DNA from: JAODBQ01 sp047602055
GTDB lineage: Bacteria; Actinomycetota; Acidimicrobiia; Acidimicrobiales; Ilumatobacteraceae
DNA: 64,000 nt
Direction: 5' to 3'
Assembly: GCA_047602055.1 (NCBI GenBank)
Contig: JASGIG010000001.1
Coordinates: 434,001 to 498,000 of the forward strand
In this document: positions 28,275-36,593 of the stretch, piece after piece
Position numbering within the stretch: position 1 is the first letter of the stretch
Layout of the letters: the number at the start of each line of letters is the position of its first letter
Position numbers and translations under genes: made by a program
The notes under the pieces: generated by a model
Database searches by the model: none
Told to the model about the DNA's origin: nothing
Seen by the model: the letters and a program-made list of their open reading frames with translations, nothing else

Positions 28275-29237
28275 TCAGGCGGGGGCGTAGTGGGACCTCA
28301 CTCGCGGGCGGTCGGTGTCGCAGGCGACGTGGCCGTCGTCGACGAGCTTGACGAGGTGAGCGAGGACGCTGCGGCGGGCGGGCTTGTGCAGCTCGGGCTT
28401 CACGTCGGCGTACAGGACGTCGACGATGTCGACGATCTTGGTGACGCCGGCGCGGACCATATCCAGCACTTGCGCCTCACGTTCGAGGCGGTGGTCGAGG
28501 TAGGCCTGCAGAAACGGGGCCGGGTCGGTGACCGGCGCGCCGTGCGTCGGCCACAACGACGCATCGGCACGGCCCTGCACCTTGCGCAGCGAGTCGACGT
28601 AGGCGCGCATGTCGCCGTCGGGCGGTGAGACGATCGTCGTACTCCAACCCATGACGTGGTCGCCGGTGAACAGCGCCCGCTCTTCGCCCAGCGCGAAGCA
28701 GGTGTGGTTCGACGTGTGGCCCGGCGTGTGCACGGCGCGCACCGTGTACCCGGGTCCGGTCGCAGCGACGTCGCCGTCGGCGACGCGCACGTCCGGGTCG
28801 AAGTCGAGGTCGAGGGTCTCCTTGGGTTCGTCGTGCGGGTCAGGCGCCTCGGACTCGTCGGCCGGCGAGACGTCCTGCGGATCCGGCTCGTCGGGCTCCT
28901 CGTCGACGGCACCGTGCGGCCCGAACGCGACCGTCGGCGCGCCGGTGGTCTCCTTCAGCCACGCGGCGAGCGGCGAGTGGTCGCCGTGGCAGTGGGTGAC
29001 GAGGATCGTCCGCACGGTCTCGCCGGCAAGCGCCGCGGCGAGGGCGTCGCGGTGGCCGTCGATCGTCGGGCCGGGATCGATCACGGCGACGTCGCCGTGC
29101 CCGACGATGTAGGTGCCGGTGCCGAAGTACGTGTACTTCGACGGGTTGCGGGCGATCACCCGGCGGATCAGCGGCGACACCTGGACCACCTCGCCGTAGT
29201 GCGGGTCGGCGAGCGTGACGAACGGGATCGCGTTCAT
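28275..29237 (-). CDS. MBL-fold metallo-hydrolase (LACTB2-like)
   Basis: 320 residues. The metal site is complete: THCHGDH at 81-87, HTPGHT and the GDHV aspartate/histidine, with a later histidine in PTHGAP. A carboxy winged-helix-like region (about 235-320) is typical of the LACTB2/MBL subgroup that hydrolyses RNA or thioesters. An acidic insert of about 35 residues (about 113-148, rich in Asp, Glu and Pro) interrupts the metal-binding core and looks disordered. Start ATG 29237 sits at the edge of a family D hairpin. Confidence 0.88.
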   Translation of the reverse strand: MNAIPFVTLADPHYGEVVQVSPLIRRVIARNPSKYTYFGTGTYIVGHGDVAVIDPGPTIDGHRDALAAALAGETVRTILVTHCHGDHSPLAAWLKETTGAPTVAFGPHGAVDEEPDEPDPQDVSPADESEAPDPHDEPKETLDLDFDPDVRVADGDVAATGPGYTVRAVHTPGHTSNHTCFALGEERALFTGDHVMGWSTTIVSPPDGDMRAYVDSLRKVQGRADASLWPTHGAPVTDPAPFLQAYLDHRLEREAQVLDMVRAGVTKIVDIVDVLYADVKPELHKPARRSVLAHLVKLVDDGHVACDTDRPRVRSHYAPA

Positions 29238-29279
29238 GTCGCGCCCCTGACCGTGAGAAGGGCGGTCAACGACGCGACA
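29237..29279. repeat. family D hairpin, copy 2
   Basis: TGTCGCG ... GACCG ... CGGTC ... CGCGACA. It shares the flanks tcat and cgaacg with the copy 35 bases downstream, so the two form a tandem pair upstream of the MBL-fold gene. Confidence 0.6.
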
Positions 29280-29313
29280 CGAACGTGCACTGCAGCAGGG
29301 CTGGGCTCGCTCA

Positions 29314-29356
29314 TGTCGCGGTGCCAGCCGTCGAGATCTCGGTCATCGGCGCGACA
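29314..29356. repeat. family D hairpin, copy 3
   Basis: Same outer arms TGTCGCG/CGCGACA and the same flanks as copy 2, but with a diverged interior. Confidence 0.55.
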
Positions 29357-29375
29357 CGAACGGCAGGAGAGGCGG

Positions 29376-29837
29376 TCATGGGAGCAAGGATCTCACGTCG
29401 CCGACGGGCGCGCCGTGGCCGAGCACGTGCTGCGCCATCGCCGGTGCAGCGGCCGAGGTGTCGACACCGAGGCGTTCGAGCGCGGCGAGCATCACTGCCG
29501 GCCGAGCCCGGCTGGCGCCGTCGCCGATCTTCAGCGCCACCGCCCGGCCGTCGGGGAGAGCGGCGGCGAACACGCCCTCGGTGCCGTCCTTGGCCATCAG
29601 CCCCGGCACGCCGCGCATCAGGTCGGTGACGTCCCGCCGCGCCCCGCCGACCAACTCGGGATGCGCGCGCATCGCCACCGGCACCGCGCCTCCGGCACGG
29701 GCGAGCGCGGCGAAGGCGCGCGCCAGGCCGACCAACGAGAATGCGTGGGCCGGCGCACCGCAGCCCAGATGCACCGACTCGTCCATCCCCGATCGCGACG
29801 TCACCGCCACCGGCACGAACGCCGCGGCCGTCACCAC
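29376..29837 (-). pseudogene. L-asparaginase II relic with internal deletion
   Basis: 153 residues against about 300 in the family. The first 25 residues (VPVAVTSRSGMDESVHLG) look like the usual amino terminus. They run directly into CGAPAHAFSLVGLARAFAALA, which lies in the carboxy half of family members and is followed by an intact tail (AKDGTEGVFAAALPDGRAVALKIGDG). The middle, with the SxxSGKH-type catalytic region, is absent. The frame is kept across the junction, so this is a clean internal deletion. The product would not be an active asparaginase as far as I can judge. Confidence 0.65.
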
Positions 29838-29854
29838 GGCGCCACCGCCGGATC

Positions 29855-29984
29855 TGTGTCAGCACACAAACGCACACGTCGCTTTGTGCGCTGACACAAA
29901 CCCGGAGGATGCCTGACCGCCTGCTGGCACCTGACATTTGTGTCAGCGCACAGACCCACACGTCGGCCTGTGTGCTGGCACAAA
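29855..29984. repeat. twin palindromes E1 (29855-29898) and E2 (29937-29984)
   Basis: Two tandem inverted repeats with arms close to TTTGTGTCAGCGCACA and a shared loop core cacacgtcg. E1 arms differ at one base, E2 arms at two. They lie 18-147 bases upstream of the asparaginase relic and behind the YcaQ-type gene. This could be a pair of operator sites or a terminator array. Confidence 0.7.
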
Positions 29985-30015
29985 GCCTGCGCGGCGACGA
30001 CCGGGCGGGCGGGCC

Positions 30016-31254
30016 TCACGGCGGGCCGGCTCGCAGGCAGTCGGCGAGCAACGGGGCGAGGTCGCCCCGATCGACGGCGACCACCTCGTCCAACTCCAGC
30101 CAGGCCGCCATCTCGTGCAGCTCCTCGGCCAGCTCGGGCGCCACCGCCTCGGGCGGGACGCCCGGTTCGACCCACGATGCCTGCGCCAGCAGGCGGCCGT
30201 TGGCGCGGTCGGCCTTCACGTCGACGCGCCCGACCAGCTCGTCGCCGAGCAGGAACGGCAGGACGTAGTAGCCGTACACCCGCTTCGGCGGCGGCGTGTA
30301 GATCTCGATGCGGTAGTCGAAGCCGAACAGCGCCGCAGCCCGCTCGCGGCGCCACACGATCGGATCGAACGGCGTCAGCAGCGCCCGCGCCGACACCCGC
30401 CGCGGCTGGCGAGCGTCGCGCCACAGGTAGGCCTGGCGCTCCCAGCCGTCGACCTGCACGGCGACGAGCTCGCCCTCCTCCTCCAGCTCGGCGACCAGCG
30501 GCTTGCAGGGCGGGTTCGCCTGGCGGTGGTAATCGGTGAGGTCTTCGAACGTCGCCACCCCGAGATGCCGTCCAGCCTGGCGGAGCAGCTCCTTGCGGGC
30601 CTCGTGCTCGGGGATCACCGGCGCATCGAGCGCACCCGGTGGCAGCCGCAGGTGGGGCAGCTCGTAGATCCGGGCGAAGTCGTTGCGCCGCCGACGGGCC
30701 GTCACCTGGCCGGTACGGAACAGGTGCTCGAGCGCGAGCTTGCCGTCGTCCCAGTCCCACCAGGCGCCCTTCTTGCCGACCCGCTGGGACACGTCGCCGG
30801 CGACGAGCGGGCCCTCGGCGACACGTTCGAGGACCTGCTCAATCAAGCCCGGCTTGCGACGCTGCAGGTCGACCACCCACCGGCTCGGCTCCGACACGTG
30901 CTCCTGCATCTTCCAACGCCACAGCAGGTACAGCTCCGCCGGCACGATCGAGGCGACGTGCACCCAGTACTCGAACAGCTCGCCGTCGTCGGCGGCGTCG
31001 GGCAACAGCGTGCGTGGGTGTGCGCCGAGCCGGCTGAACAGCACCAGCTCCTGGCTACGGGCGACCACGTTGACCGAGTCGATCTGGATCAACCCGATCG
31101 TGTCGAACACCCTGCGGAGGTGGCGCCGGGTCACCCGCCCCGACGGCCGCGACGCGGCGAAGCCCTGCGCAGCAAGGGCGATCCGCCGCGCCGCCGGCAG
31201 CCCGAGGCGCGGCCCACGCAGTGCCCGGCTGCGAGCCCGCTCAGCCGCACACAC
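30016..31254 (-). CDS. winged-helix DNA glycosylase, YcaQ/AlkX family
   Basis: 412 residues from GTG 31254; the exact start is uncertain because only LPAARRIALAAQGF onward resembles the family opening. The segment IGLIQIDSVNVVARSQ carries the QxD-type active-site motif, and TPFDPIVWRRERAAALFGFDYRIEIY is the conserved carboxy block. The family (PF06224, formerly 'winged helix DNA-binding domain') unhooks interstrand cross-links. No neighbour clearly shares its pathway. The gene start is next to a family A repeat. Confidence 0.82.
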   Translation of the reverse strand: MCAAERARSRALRGPRLGLPAARRIALAAQGFAASRPSGRVTRRHLRRVFDTIGLIQIDSVNVVARSQELVLFSRLGAHPRTLLPDAADDGELFEYWVHVASIVPAELYLLWRWKMQEHVSEPSRWVVDLQRRKPGLIEQVLERVAEGPLVAGDVSQRVGKKGAWWDWDDGKLALEHLFRTGQVTARRRRNDFARIYELPHLRLPPGALDAPVIPEHEARKELLRQAGRHLGVATFEDLTDYHRQANPPCKPLVAELEEEGELVAVQVDGWERQAYLWRDARQPRRVSARALLTPFDPIVWRRERAAALFGFDYRIEIYTPPPKRVYGYYVLPFLLGDELVGRVDVKADRANGRLLAQASWVEPGVPPEAVAPELAEELHEMAAWLELDEVVAVDRGDLAPLLADCLRAGPP

Positions 31255-31256
31255 GA

Positions 31257-31339
31257 TTCAAGACGCGGCGAGCGCCAAAGCGAAGCGGCGGCGGCGAGCA
31301 CGGCAGGCGCAGGGAGCAGCTCGGCCCCGACCGGAGCAC
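31257..31339 (-). repeat. family A dispersed repeat, copy 3
   Basis: Reverse orientation. The stem bases are mixed (left arm of one subtype, right arm of the other), so the hairpin is weakened in this copy only. Confidence 0.7.
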
Positions 31340-31361
31340 CCACCCACCAGCACACGCACCG

Positions 31362-31445
31362 TTCAAGACGCGGCGAGCGCCAAAGCGAAGCGGCGGCGGC
31401 GAGCACGGCAGGCGCAGGGAGGGGCTTTGCCCCGACCGGAGCACG
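31362..31445 (-). repeat. family A dispersed repeat, copy 4
   Basis: Reverse orientation, tandem with copy 3. The hairpin reads GGGGC-TTT-GCCCC (31421-31433), a different stem sequence from copies 1 and 2 with pairing kept. Confidence 0.75.
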
Positions 31446-31454
31446 AACAGGACG

Positions 31455-32009
31455 TCAGTCGGCAACGGTGATGGTGACCGAGTTGATCACCACGTCGTCG
31501 TTCGGCCGGTCGCCGCGGCCGGTCGGCACCTTCTGCATCGCGTCGAGCACGTCGAGGCCCTTCACGATCTGCCCGAAGTGGTTGTACTGCGGCGGCAGGT
31601 TGATCCCGCTCGGCCCGCTGATCAGGAAGAACTGGCTGCCGTTGGTGTTCGGGCCGGCGTTGGCCATCGCCACCGAGCCGAGCTGGTAGCGCTGCTTGAC
31701 CGGCTCGTCCTTGAACTTGTAGCCGGGACCACCGGTGCCGGTGCCGAGCGGGTCGCCGCCCTGGCAGACGAACCCGTTGATGATCCGGTGGAAGATCACC
31801 CCGTCGTAGTAGTGGTGCGCGGCGAGGAAGACGAAGTTGTTCACCGTGACGGGCGCGTTGATCGCGTCGAGGGCGATGACGATCGTGCCCATGCTCGTGT
31901 CCATCGTCGCCGTGTAGCGCTTCGACGGGTCGATGCCCATCTCCGGCGGCTCGCTGAACTTCTGCTGGCGGGGCGCGGAACCATCGAGGGCAGGGAACGG
32001 TGTAGCCAT
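31455..32009 (-). CDS. peptidyl-prolyl cis-trans isomerase, cyclophilin type
   Basis: 184 residues. Catalyses proline isomerisation during protein folding. The active-site Arg and Phe/Gln residues are in FHRIINGFVCQGGDP and NGSQFFL, with the trailing NHFGQIVKGLDVLDA. There is no signal peptide or membrane anchor, so it is cytoplasmic. ATG 32009 lies six bases after a minus-strand TAGGTT, so the transcript is probably leaderless. It is separated from the sugar transporter genes by a family B repeat. Confidence 0.93.
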   Translation of the reverse strand: MATPFPALDGSAPRQQKFSEPPEMGIDPSKRYTATMDTSMGTIVIALDAINAPVTVNNFVFLAAHHYYDGVIFHRIINGFVCQGGDPLGTGTGGPGYKFKDEPVKQRYQLGSVAMANAGPNTNGSQFFLISGPSGINLPPQYNHFGQIVKGLDVLDAMQKVPTGRGDRPNDDVVINSVTITVAD

Positions 32010-32015
32010 CCCTGC

Positions 32016-32021
32016 AACCTA
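32016..32021 (-). promoter_or_regulatory. -10-like element for the cyclophilin gene
   Basis: Minus-strand TAGGTT, six bases before the ATG at 32009. Confidence 0.5.
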
Positions 32022-32044
32022 CCGAGGCGGCCGACGGGCGCACA

Positions 32045-32095
32045 GCGACCGCCAGGGAGCCCGCCGGGCAGGTCGGCCGCAGGCCGACCATCAAG
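32045..32095 (+). repeat. family B repeat, full copy 1
   Basis: gcgaccgccagggagcccgc followed by a GGTCGGCC-GCA-GGCCGACC hairpin and atcaag. It lies immediately after the stop of the substrate-binding protein gene (opposite strand), so it may terminate that operon. Confidence 0.65.
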
Positions 32096-32096
32096 C

Positions 32097-33656
32097 TCAG
32101 TTCCGCGCGTTGTAGTCGGTGATCAGCGAGTCGGACTGCTGGGCGGCGCTGTCGAGCGCTGTCTTGACGTCGCCGCCGGCGAAGATCTGCGCCACCGCCG
32201 TCGCCGCCACGGTGCGCACCTCGCGGAGTGGACCGATGATCGGGCCAGCGGCGGTGGGCTGACCGGCCAGCAGCCCGAGCTGATCGAAGGCCACCGCGAA
32301 GCGCGGGTCGCTGGCCAGCAGCGACTTCAGCGGGTCGAGGTCTCGGGCGTCGTTGCGCGAGGCGATGTAGCCGGTGTCGGCGGCGAACTGGCTCTGCTGC
32401 TGCGCGGCCGTGATGTACTTGAGGAAGTCCCACGTGGCCGCAACCTTGGCGTCGTTGCCGCTGTCGGTCATCCACATCGCCGCCCCGCCGACGATCGCCC
32501 CCTTGGCGCCGTTCGGCCCGGGCAGCGGCCCGATGCCGATGTCGTCGGCGGTGAGCTGCGGGAACTGACCACCCTTCACCGTGTCGATCGCCGTGGACAG
32601 CGCGGCAGAGGTGTTGATCGTCATCGCCGCCGGCTCCTTGGCGTCAGCCAGCTTGAGCAGGTTGTCGAAGCCGGTGGCGTTGTCGCCCACCGACATCGCC
32701 AGGCCGTCCTTGACCAACTGCTGCACCTGGGTGAGCAGATCGATGCCGGTGTCGTCGTCGTACAGCACCTTCGTCGCCCGGGCGGTGCGGCCGTTGTCGT
32801 TGTCGGCGTAGAACTCGCCGAGCTGGGCGAACCACTGCTCGAGGTACCAGCCGCCACCGGAGTCGAACCCGCTGTCGAGCGCCAGCCCGTACTTGGCGGC
32901 GCCGGAGGCAATGATCTTCTGGCTGTACTCGCGGATCTCGTCGATGGAGGCCGGCGGCTTGTCCGGGTCGAGCCCGGCCGCGGTGAACACCTTCCGGTTG
33001 TAGAACAGCACCGGGTCACTGACGTTGAACGGCATCCCCCACTGGACGTTGCCGACGTTCCACGCCAGCAGCGCACCGTCGATGAACGGCGACGTGTCGT
33101 AGCCGTCGGCGCGGATGCACGCCTCCACCGGAACCGACTGCTTGGTGTCGATCATCGTCTGCGTCATGTACTCGGGCATCTGCACGAGGTCGGGCAGGTC
33201 GCCCTTGCCGGCCTGGAGGTACTTGGCGATGACGTCCTCGTACTCGCCCTGGACCAGTGCCTCGACGTGCACCTTCGACTGGCTGGCGTTGTACTGGTCG
33301 ACCAGCTTCTGGAACTCGGTCTGCGGCGCGCCGGCGTTGAAGCCGTCCCAGACGGTGATGTCCACCGTGCCCGACGCCGAGTCGAGCGCCGTGGTGGGAC
33401 ACGCCGGGAGCGCCGAGATGTCGGCCTGGGCGGTGGTCGTCGGCCCGGCACCGGTGGTGGGGGTGCCGACGCTGCCGGGGACTGACGAGCCGGCACCCGT
33501 CGTCGACGAGCCCGCCGTGGTCGACGCCCCCGTCGTGGAGGATGCCATGGTGGTCGGCGTGTTGCCGGCGTCGACGATCGACTTCTTGTCGCCCGAGCTG
33601 CACGCTGCAAGGAGCGCGACGGCCACAAGACCGGCGATGAACGGTGTCCTCTTCAT
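32097..33656 (-). CDS. ABC sugar transporter, substrate-binding lipoprotein
   Basis: 519 residues. A lipoprotein signal peptide ends in LLAAC with the lipidated Cys at 19. A Thr/Ser/Gly-rich linker of about 60 residues (about 28-85) follows, then a family 1 extracellular solute-binding fold (VDITVWDGFNAGAPQTEF, DLVQMPEY, WGMPFNVSDPVLFYNRKVF). UgpB-like architecture suggests glycerol-3-phosphate or oligosaccharide capture, but the ligand cannot be read from sequence. ATG 33656 overlaps the permease stop (ATGA). The gene is last in the operon, unusual for a highly expressed binding protein. Confidence 0.92.
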   Translation of the reverse strand: MKRTPFIAGLVAVALLAACSSGDKKSIVDAGNTPTTMASSTTGASTTAGSSTTGAGSSVPGSVGTPTTGAGPTTTAQADISALPACPTTALDSASGTVDITVWDGFNAGAPQTEFQKLVDQYNASQSKVHVEALVQGEYEDVIAKYLQAGKGDLPDLVQMPEYMTQTMIDTKQSVPVEACIRADGYDTSPFIDGALLAWNVGNVQWGMPFNVSDPVLFYNRKVFTAAGLDPDKPPASIDEIREYSQKIIASGAAKYGLALDSGFDSGGGWYLEQWFAQLGEFYADNDNGRTARATKVLYDDDTGIDLLTQVQQLVKDGLAMSVGDNATGFDNLLKLADAKEPAAMTINTSAALSTAIDTVKGGQFPQLTADDIGIGPLPGPNGAKGAIVGGAAMWMTDSGNDAKVAATWDFLKYITAAQQQSQFAADTGYIASRNDARDLDPLKSLLASDPRFAVAFDQLGLLAGQPTAAGPIIGPLREVRTVAATAVAQIFAGGDVKTALDSAAQQSDSLITDYNARN

Positions 33657-34504
33657 CCTTTGACAGCTCCAGCGGTGAGGCCGCGCACCAGGGTGCGCTG
33701 GAAGGCGACGAGCATCACGAAGATCGGCAGGGCGGCGATCACGGTGCCGGCGGTGACCAGGTTGAGGGTGTTGACGTCGCCGCTCTTCAAGGAGCTCAGT
33801 CCGATCTGGATGGTGCGGTGGGCCTTGTCGTTGACGATGGCCTGGGGCCACAAGTATTGGTTCCACGTGCCGAGAAAGGTCAGCAGGCCGAGCGCGCCGA
33901 GCGTCGGGCGGCTGAGCGGAGCGGCCACCTCCCACAGGAAGCGCAGGTGGCCGAGGCCGTCGAGCGACGCCGCCTCGCGCAGCTCGCCGGGGATGGTGAG
34001 GAACACCTGGCGCACGAGGAACGTGCCGAGGCCGGTGGCGATCAGCGGCACGACCAGGCCGACGTACGAGTTCGTCCACCCCCAGTTGCTCACCGTGCGC
34101 TGGTTGATCACCACGGTGACCTCGCCGGGCACCAGCAGCGTCGCCAGGAACAGGGCGAACAGGCTGCGCCGCAGCGGGAAGTGCAGGAAGGCGAACGCAT
34201 ACGCCGACATCAGCGACGTGAGCACCACGCCGACGGTGACGAGCACCGACATGACGATGCTGTTGCGCATCAGCGTGCCGAGGTCGCCGAGGTCCCAGGC
34301 CTTGCGCATCGTCGACAGCGTCAGGTCGACGGGCAGCAGCGAGCGGGGGTGGTCGAGCGCGTTCGGACCGGTCTTCAGCGCCTGCATCAACGTCGCCCAG
34401 ATCGGGGCGACGACGACGAACGCGACCACCGCCAGCAGCACGTAGCGGCCGACCTTGCGGCCGCCGCCGGCGCGCCCGAGCGTGGAGCGCTCCTCAGCGG
34501 GCAT
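33653..34504 (-). CDS. ABC sugar transporter permease, UgpE/MalG type
   Basis: 283 residues with six hydrophobic helices. The EAA loop that docks onto the ATPase is present (ELREAASLDGLGHLRFLW). It begins at ATG 34504, overlapping the end of the other permease gene by 11 bases. With the companion permease it forms the heterodimeric channel of a carbohydrate importer. Confidence 0.93.
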   Translation of the reverse strand: MPAEERSTLGRAGGGRKVGRYVLLAVVAFVVVAPIWATLMQALKTGPNALDHPRSLLPVDLTLSTMRKAWDLGDLGTLMRNSIVMSVLVTVGVVLTSLMSAYAFAFLHFPLRRSLFALFLATLLVPGEVTVVINQRTVSNWGWTNSYVGLVVPLIATGLGTFLVRQVFLTIPGELREAASLDGLGHLRFLWEVAAPLSRPTLGALGLLTFLGTWNQYLWPQAIVNDKAHRTIQIGLSSLKSGDVNTLNLVTAGTVIAALPIFVMLVAFQRTLVRGLTAGAVKG

Positions 34505-35396
34505 ATTGCACCCGCCGCTCGAGGAACGCGAACTGCACGAACGACAGGATCAGCAGGATCACGAACAGGATCACCGCGGTGGCCGACTTCAGCCCGATCT
34601 GCCCGGCGATCTTCGACGTCTTGCCGTAGATCAGGTAGGTGACGGTCTCGGTCGGGCGGCCGGCGTCGTTCGGCCCGCCCTGGGTGAGCAGGTCGATCTC
34701 GCCGTAGGCCTGGAACGCCCGCGAGGTGTTGACGACGACGATGAACAGCAGCGTCGGCGACAGCATCGGCAGGGTGACGTTGGTGAACCGCCGCCAGGCG
34801 CCGGCCCCGTCGACGTAGGCGCTCTCGTACAGGTCCTGCGGCACGCTCTGCAGCGCCGCGGTGACGATGATGAACGTGAAGCCCAGCCCGGACCAGATCA
34901 TGCTCAGCGCCACCGCGGGCAGCGCCCACGTGCCGTCGTTGAGCAGGCCGGGGTTCTTCAGCGACGGGAGGATGCCGTGGAACAGGTCCGGCAGGATGCC
35001 GACCTGCGGCTGCAGGAGGACGAACCAGATCAGCGAGGCGACGGCCACGCTGGTGGCCACCGTGGACGAGAAGATCGTGCGGAAGATGCCGATGCCGCGC
35101 AGGTGCTTGTCGGCCAGCACCGCCAGGCCGACGCCGAGGACGAGGCCGAGCGGCACCGTCATCAGCGCCAGCTCGAACGTGTTGCCGAGCGCGTTGCGGA
35201 ACTCGTAGCTGTTGAACACGTTGACGTACTGCTGCCAGCCGGCGCGCACGACGCACTGCTCGCCGGCGTTGTTGCAGCTCATGTGGCCGAGCCAGACCGC
35301 CCGGCCGAGCGGGTAGAAGACGAACACGCCGAGCACGAACATCGACGGCGCGAGCATCATCAACGCCATCGGCAGGTCACGCAGCCTGCGCTTCAC
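34494..35396 (-). CDS. ABC sugar transporter permease, UgpA/MalF type
   Basis: 300 residues, about six helices, EAA loop QDLYESAYVDGAGAWRRF. A GTG at 35396 overlaps the ATPase stop (GTGA). A small periplasmic-side loop after the first helix contains two cysteines (SCNNAGEQC), possibly a disulfide. It pairs with the permease at 33653-34504. Confidence 0.93.
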   Translation of the reverse strand: MKRRLRDLPMALMMLAPSMFVLGVFVFYPLGRAVWLGHMSCNNAGEQCVVRAGWQQYVNVFNSYEFRNALGNTFELALMTVPLGLVLGVGLAVLADKHLRGIGIFRTIFSSTVATSVAVASLIWFVLLQPQVGILPDLFHGILPSLKNPGLLNDGTWALPAVALSMIWSGLGFTFIIVTAALQSVPQDLYESAYVDGAGAWRRFTNVTLPMLSPTLLFIVVVNTSRAFQAYGEIDLLTQGGPNDAGRPTETVTYLIYGKTSKIAGQIGLKSATAVILFVILLILSFVQFAFLERRVQYAR

Positions 35397-36496
35397 GACG
35401 ACGGCCCGTCCTCGCCCCTCGCGACCGGGACGGTGTCGTCGACGGCGGGTCTGGCGATCGGGGTGGTGACGTCGCCGAGCCGTTCGCCGGTCGACGCGCT
35501 GAAGCGGTGGCGGCGCTCGTCGGGCAGGTCGAGCAGCACGTCCTGGCCGACCGCCGGGGCCGTCTCGTCCGGCCCGAGGCGCACGACGAGCCGGGTGCCG
35601 CCGGCGACCGCGCCGACCAGCTCGCAGGCGACGAGCGTCTCGTGGCCGAGCGGCTCGACGAGGCGGACGGTGGCCAGGTGGGCGCCGTCGGGCGTGAGGT
35701 GCACGTGCTCGGGGCGGATGCCGACGACGACGTCCGGGCCGCCGAGCACACCGGAGGGCAGCAGGTTCATCGGCGGGGTGCCGATGAACTGGGCGACGAA
35801 CGACGTCGCCGGCCGGTCGTAGACCTCGCTCGGCGTGCCGACCTGCTGGAGCCTGCCGGCGCTCATCACGGCGATGCGCGAGCCCATCGTCATCGCCTCC
35901 ACCTGGTCGTGGGTGACGTAGATGAACGTGCTGTCGAGGCGGGCGTGCAGCTCGACGAGCTCGGCGCGGGTCTCGGCGCGCAGCTTGGCGTCGAGGTTCG
36001 ACAGCGGCTCGTCCATGCAGAACACGGCGGGATGGCGCACGATCGCCCGGGCAAGGGCGACGCGCTGGCGCTGCCCGCCGCTGAGCTGGCCCGGCTTGCG
36101 GTCCAGCAGCTCGCCGAGGCCGAGCGACTCGGCAGCGGCCTTGGCCTGCGCGGCACGCTCGCTGCGGCCGACGCCGCGCACCTTCAGCGGGAACTCGATG
36201 TTCGCCTGCACGGTCTTGTGCGGGTACAGCGCGTAGCTCTGAAACACCATAGCGACGTCGCGGGCCTTCGGGGCGACGTCGTTGACCCGGCGGTCGCCGA
36301 TGAAGATGTCGCCGCCAGTGGCGTCCTCCAGGCCGGCCACCATCCGCAGCAGCGTGCTCTTGCCGCAACCGGACGGGCCGAGCAGGACCATGAACTCGTG
36401 GTCGGCGATCTCCAGGGTGACGTCGTCGACGGCACGCACAGCGTCCTTGCCGACACCGAACGTCTTGGTGATCCCGTCGAGTCGGACCTCGGCCAC
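35393..36496 (-). CDS. ABC sugar transporter ATP-binding protein, UgpC/MsmX type
   Basis: 367 residues. Nucleotide-binding domain with Walker A GPSGCGKST, Q-loop FQSYALYPH, signature LSGGQRQRVALARAI, Walker B VFCMDEPLSNLDA and the H-loop YVTHDQ. The carboxy third is the regulatory TOBE-type domain (VVVGIRPEHVHL). It is first in the operon. I choose GTG 36496 because a minus-strand TACGGT ends eight bases upstream; TTG 36505 is the alternative. It energises the two permeases downstream. Confidence 0.94.
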   Translation of the reverse strand: MAEVRLDGITKTFGVGKDAVRAVDDVTLEIADHEFMVLLGPSGCGKSTLLRMVAGLEDATGGDIFIGDRRVNDVAPKARDVAMVFQSYALYPHKTVQANIEFPLKVRGVGRSERAAQAKAAAESLGLGELLDRKPGQLSGGQRQRVALARAIVRHPAVFCMDEPLSNLDAKLRAETRAELVELHARLDSTFIYVTHDQVEAMTMGSRIAVMSAGRLQQVGTPSEVYDRPATSFVAQFIGTPPMNLLPSGVLGGPDVVVGIRPEHVHLTPDGAHLATVRLVEPLGHETLVACELVGAVAGGTRLVVRLGPDETAPAVGQDVLLDLPDERRHRFSASTGERLGDVTTPIARPAVDDTVPVARGEDGPSS

Positions 36497-36504
36497 GTCG
36501 GGCA

Positions 36505-36510
36505 ACCGTA
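36505..36510 (-). promoter_or_regulatory. -10-like element for the sugar transporter operon
   Basis: Minus-strand TACGGT, eight bases before the GTG at 36496. A family D hairpin sits 26 bases further upstream. Confidence 0.5.
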
Positions 36511-36535
36511 GAGCATCGGCCCGCCGGGCCGGAGT

Positions 36536-36576
36536 TGTCGCACTGTGACGGTCGTTTCGACCGTCGGGGCGCGACA
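36536..36576. repeat. family D hairpin, copy 4
   Basis: TGTCGC outer arm, inner arms GACGGTCG/CGACCGTC around TTT, outer arm GCGACA. Between the Cys-rich gene's end and the transporter promoter, so it could terminate the former. Confidence 0.65.
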
Positions 36577-36593
36577 GGACGGTGCCCGACGAC

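Noticed and set aside
29311..29961. A 216-codon frame through the asparaginase relic and the twin palindromes
   Set aside because: It crosses repeats out of phase with the recognisable asparaginase segments and has no domain.
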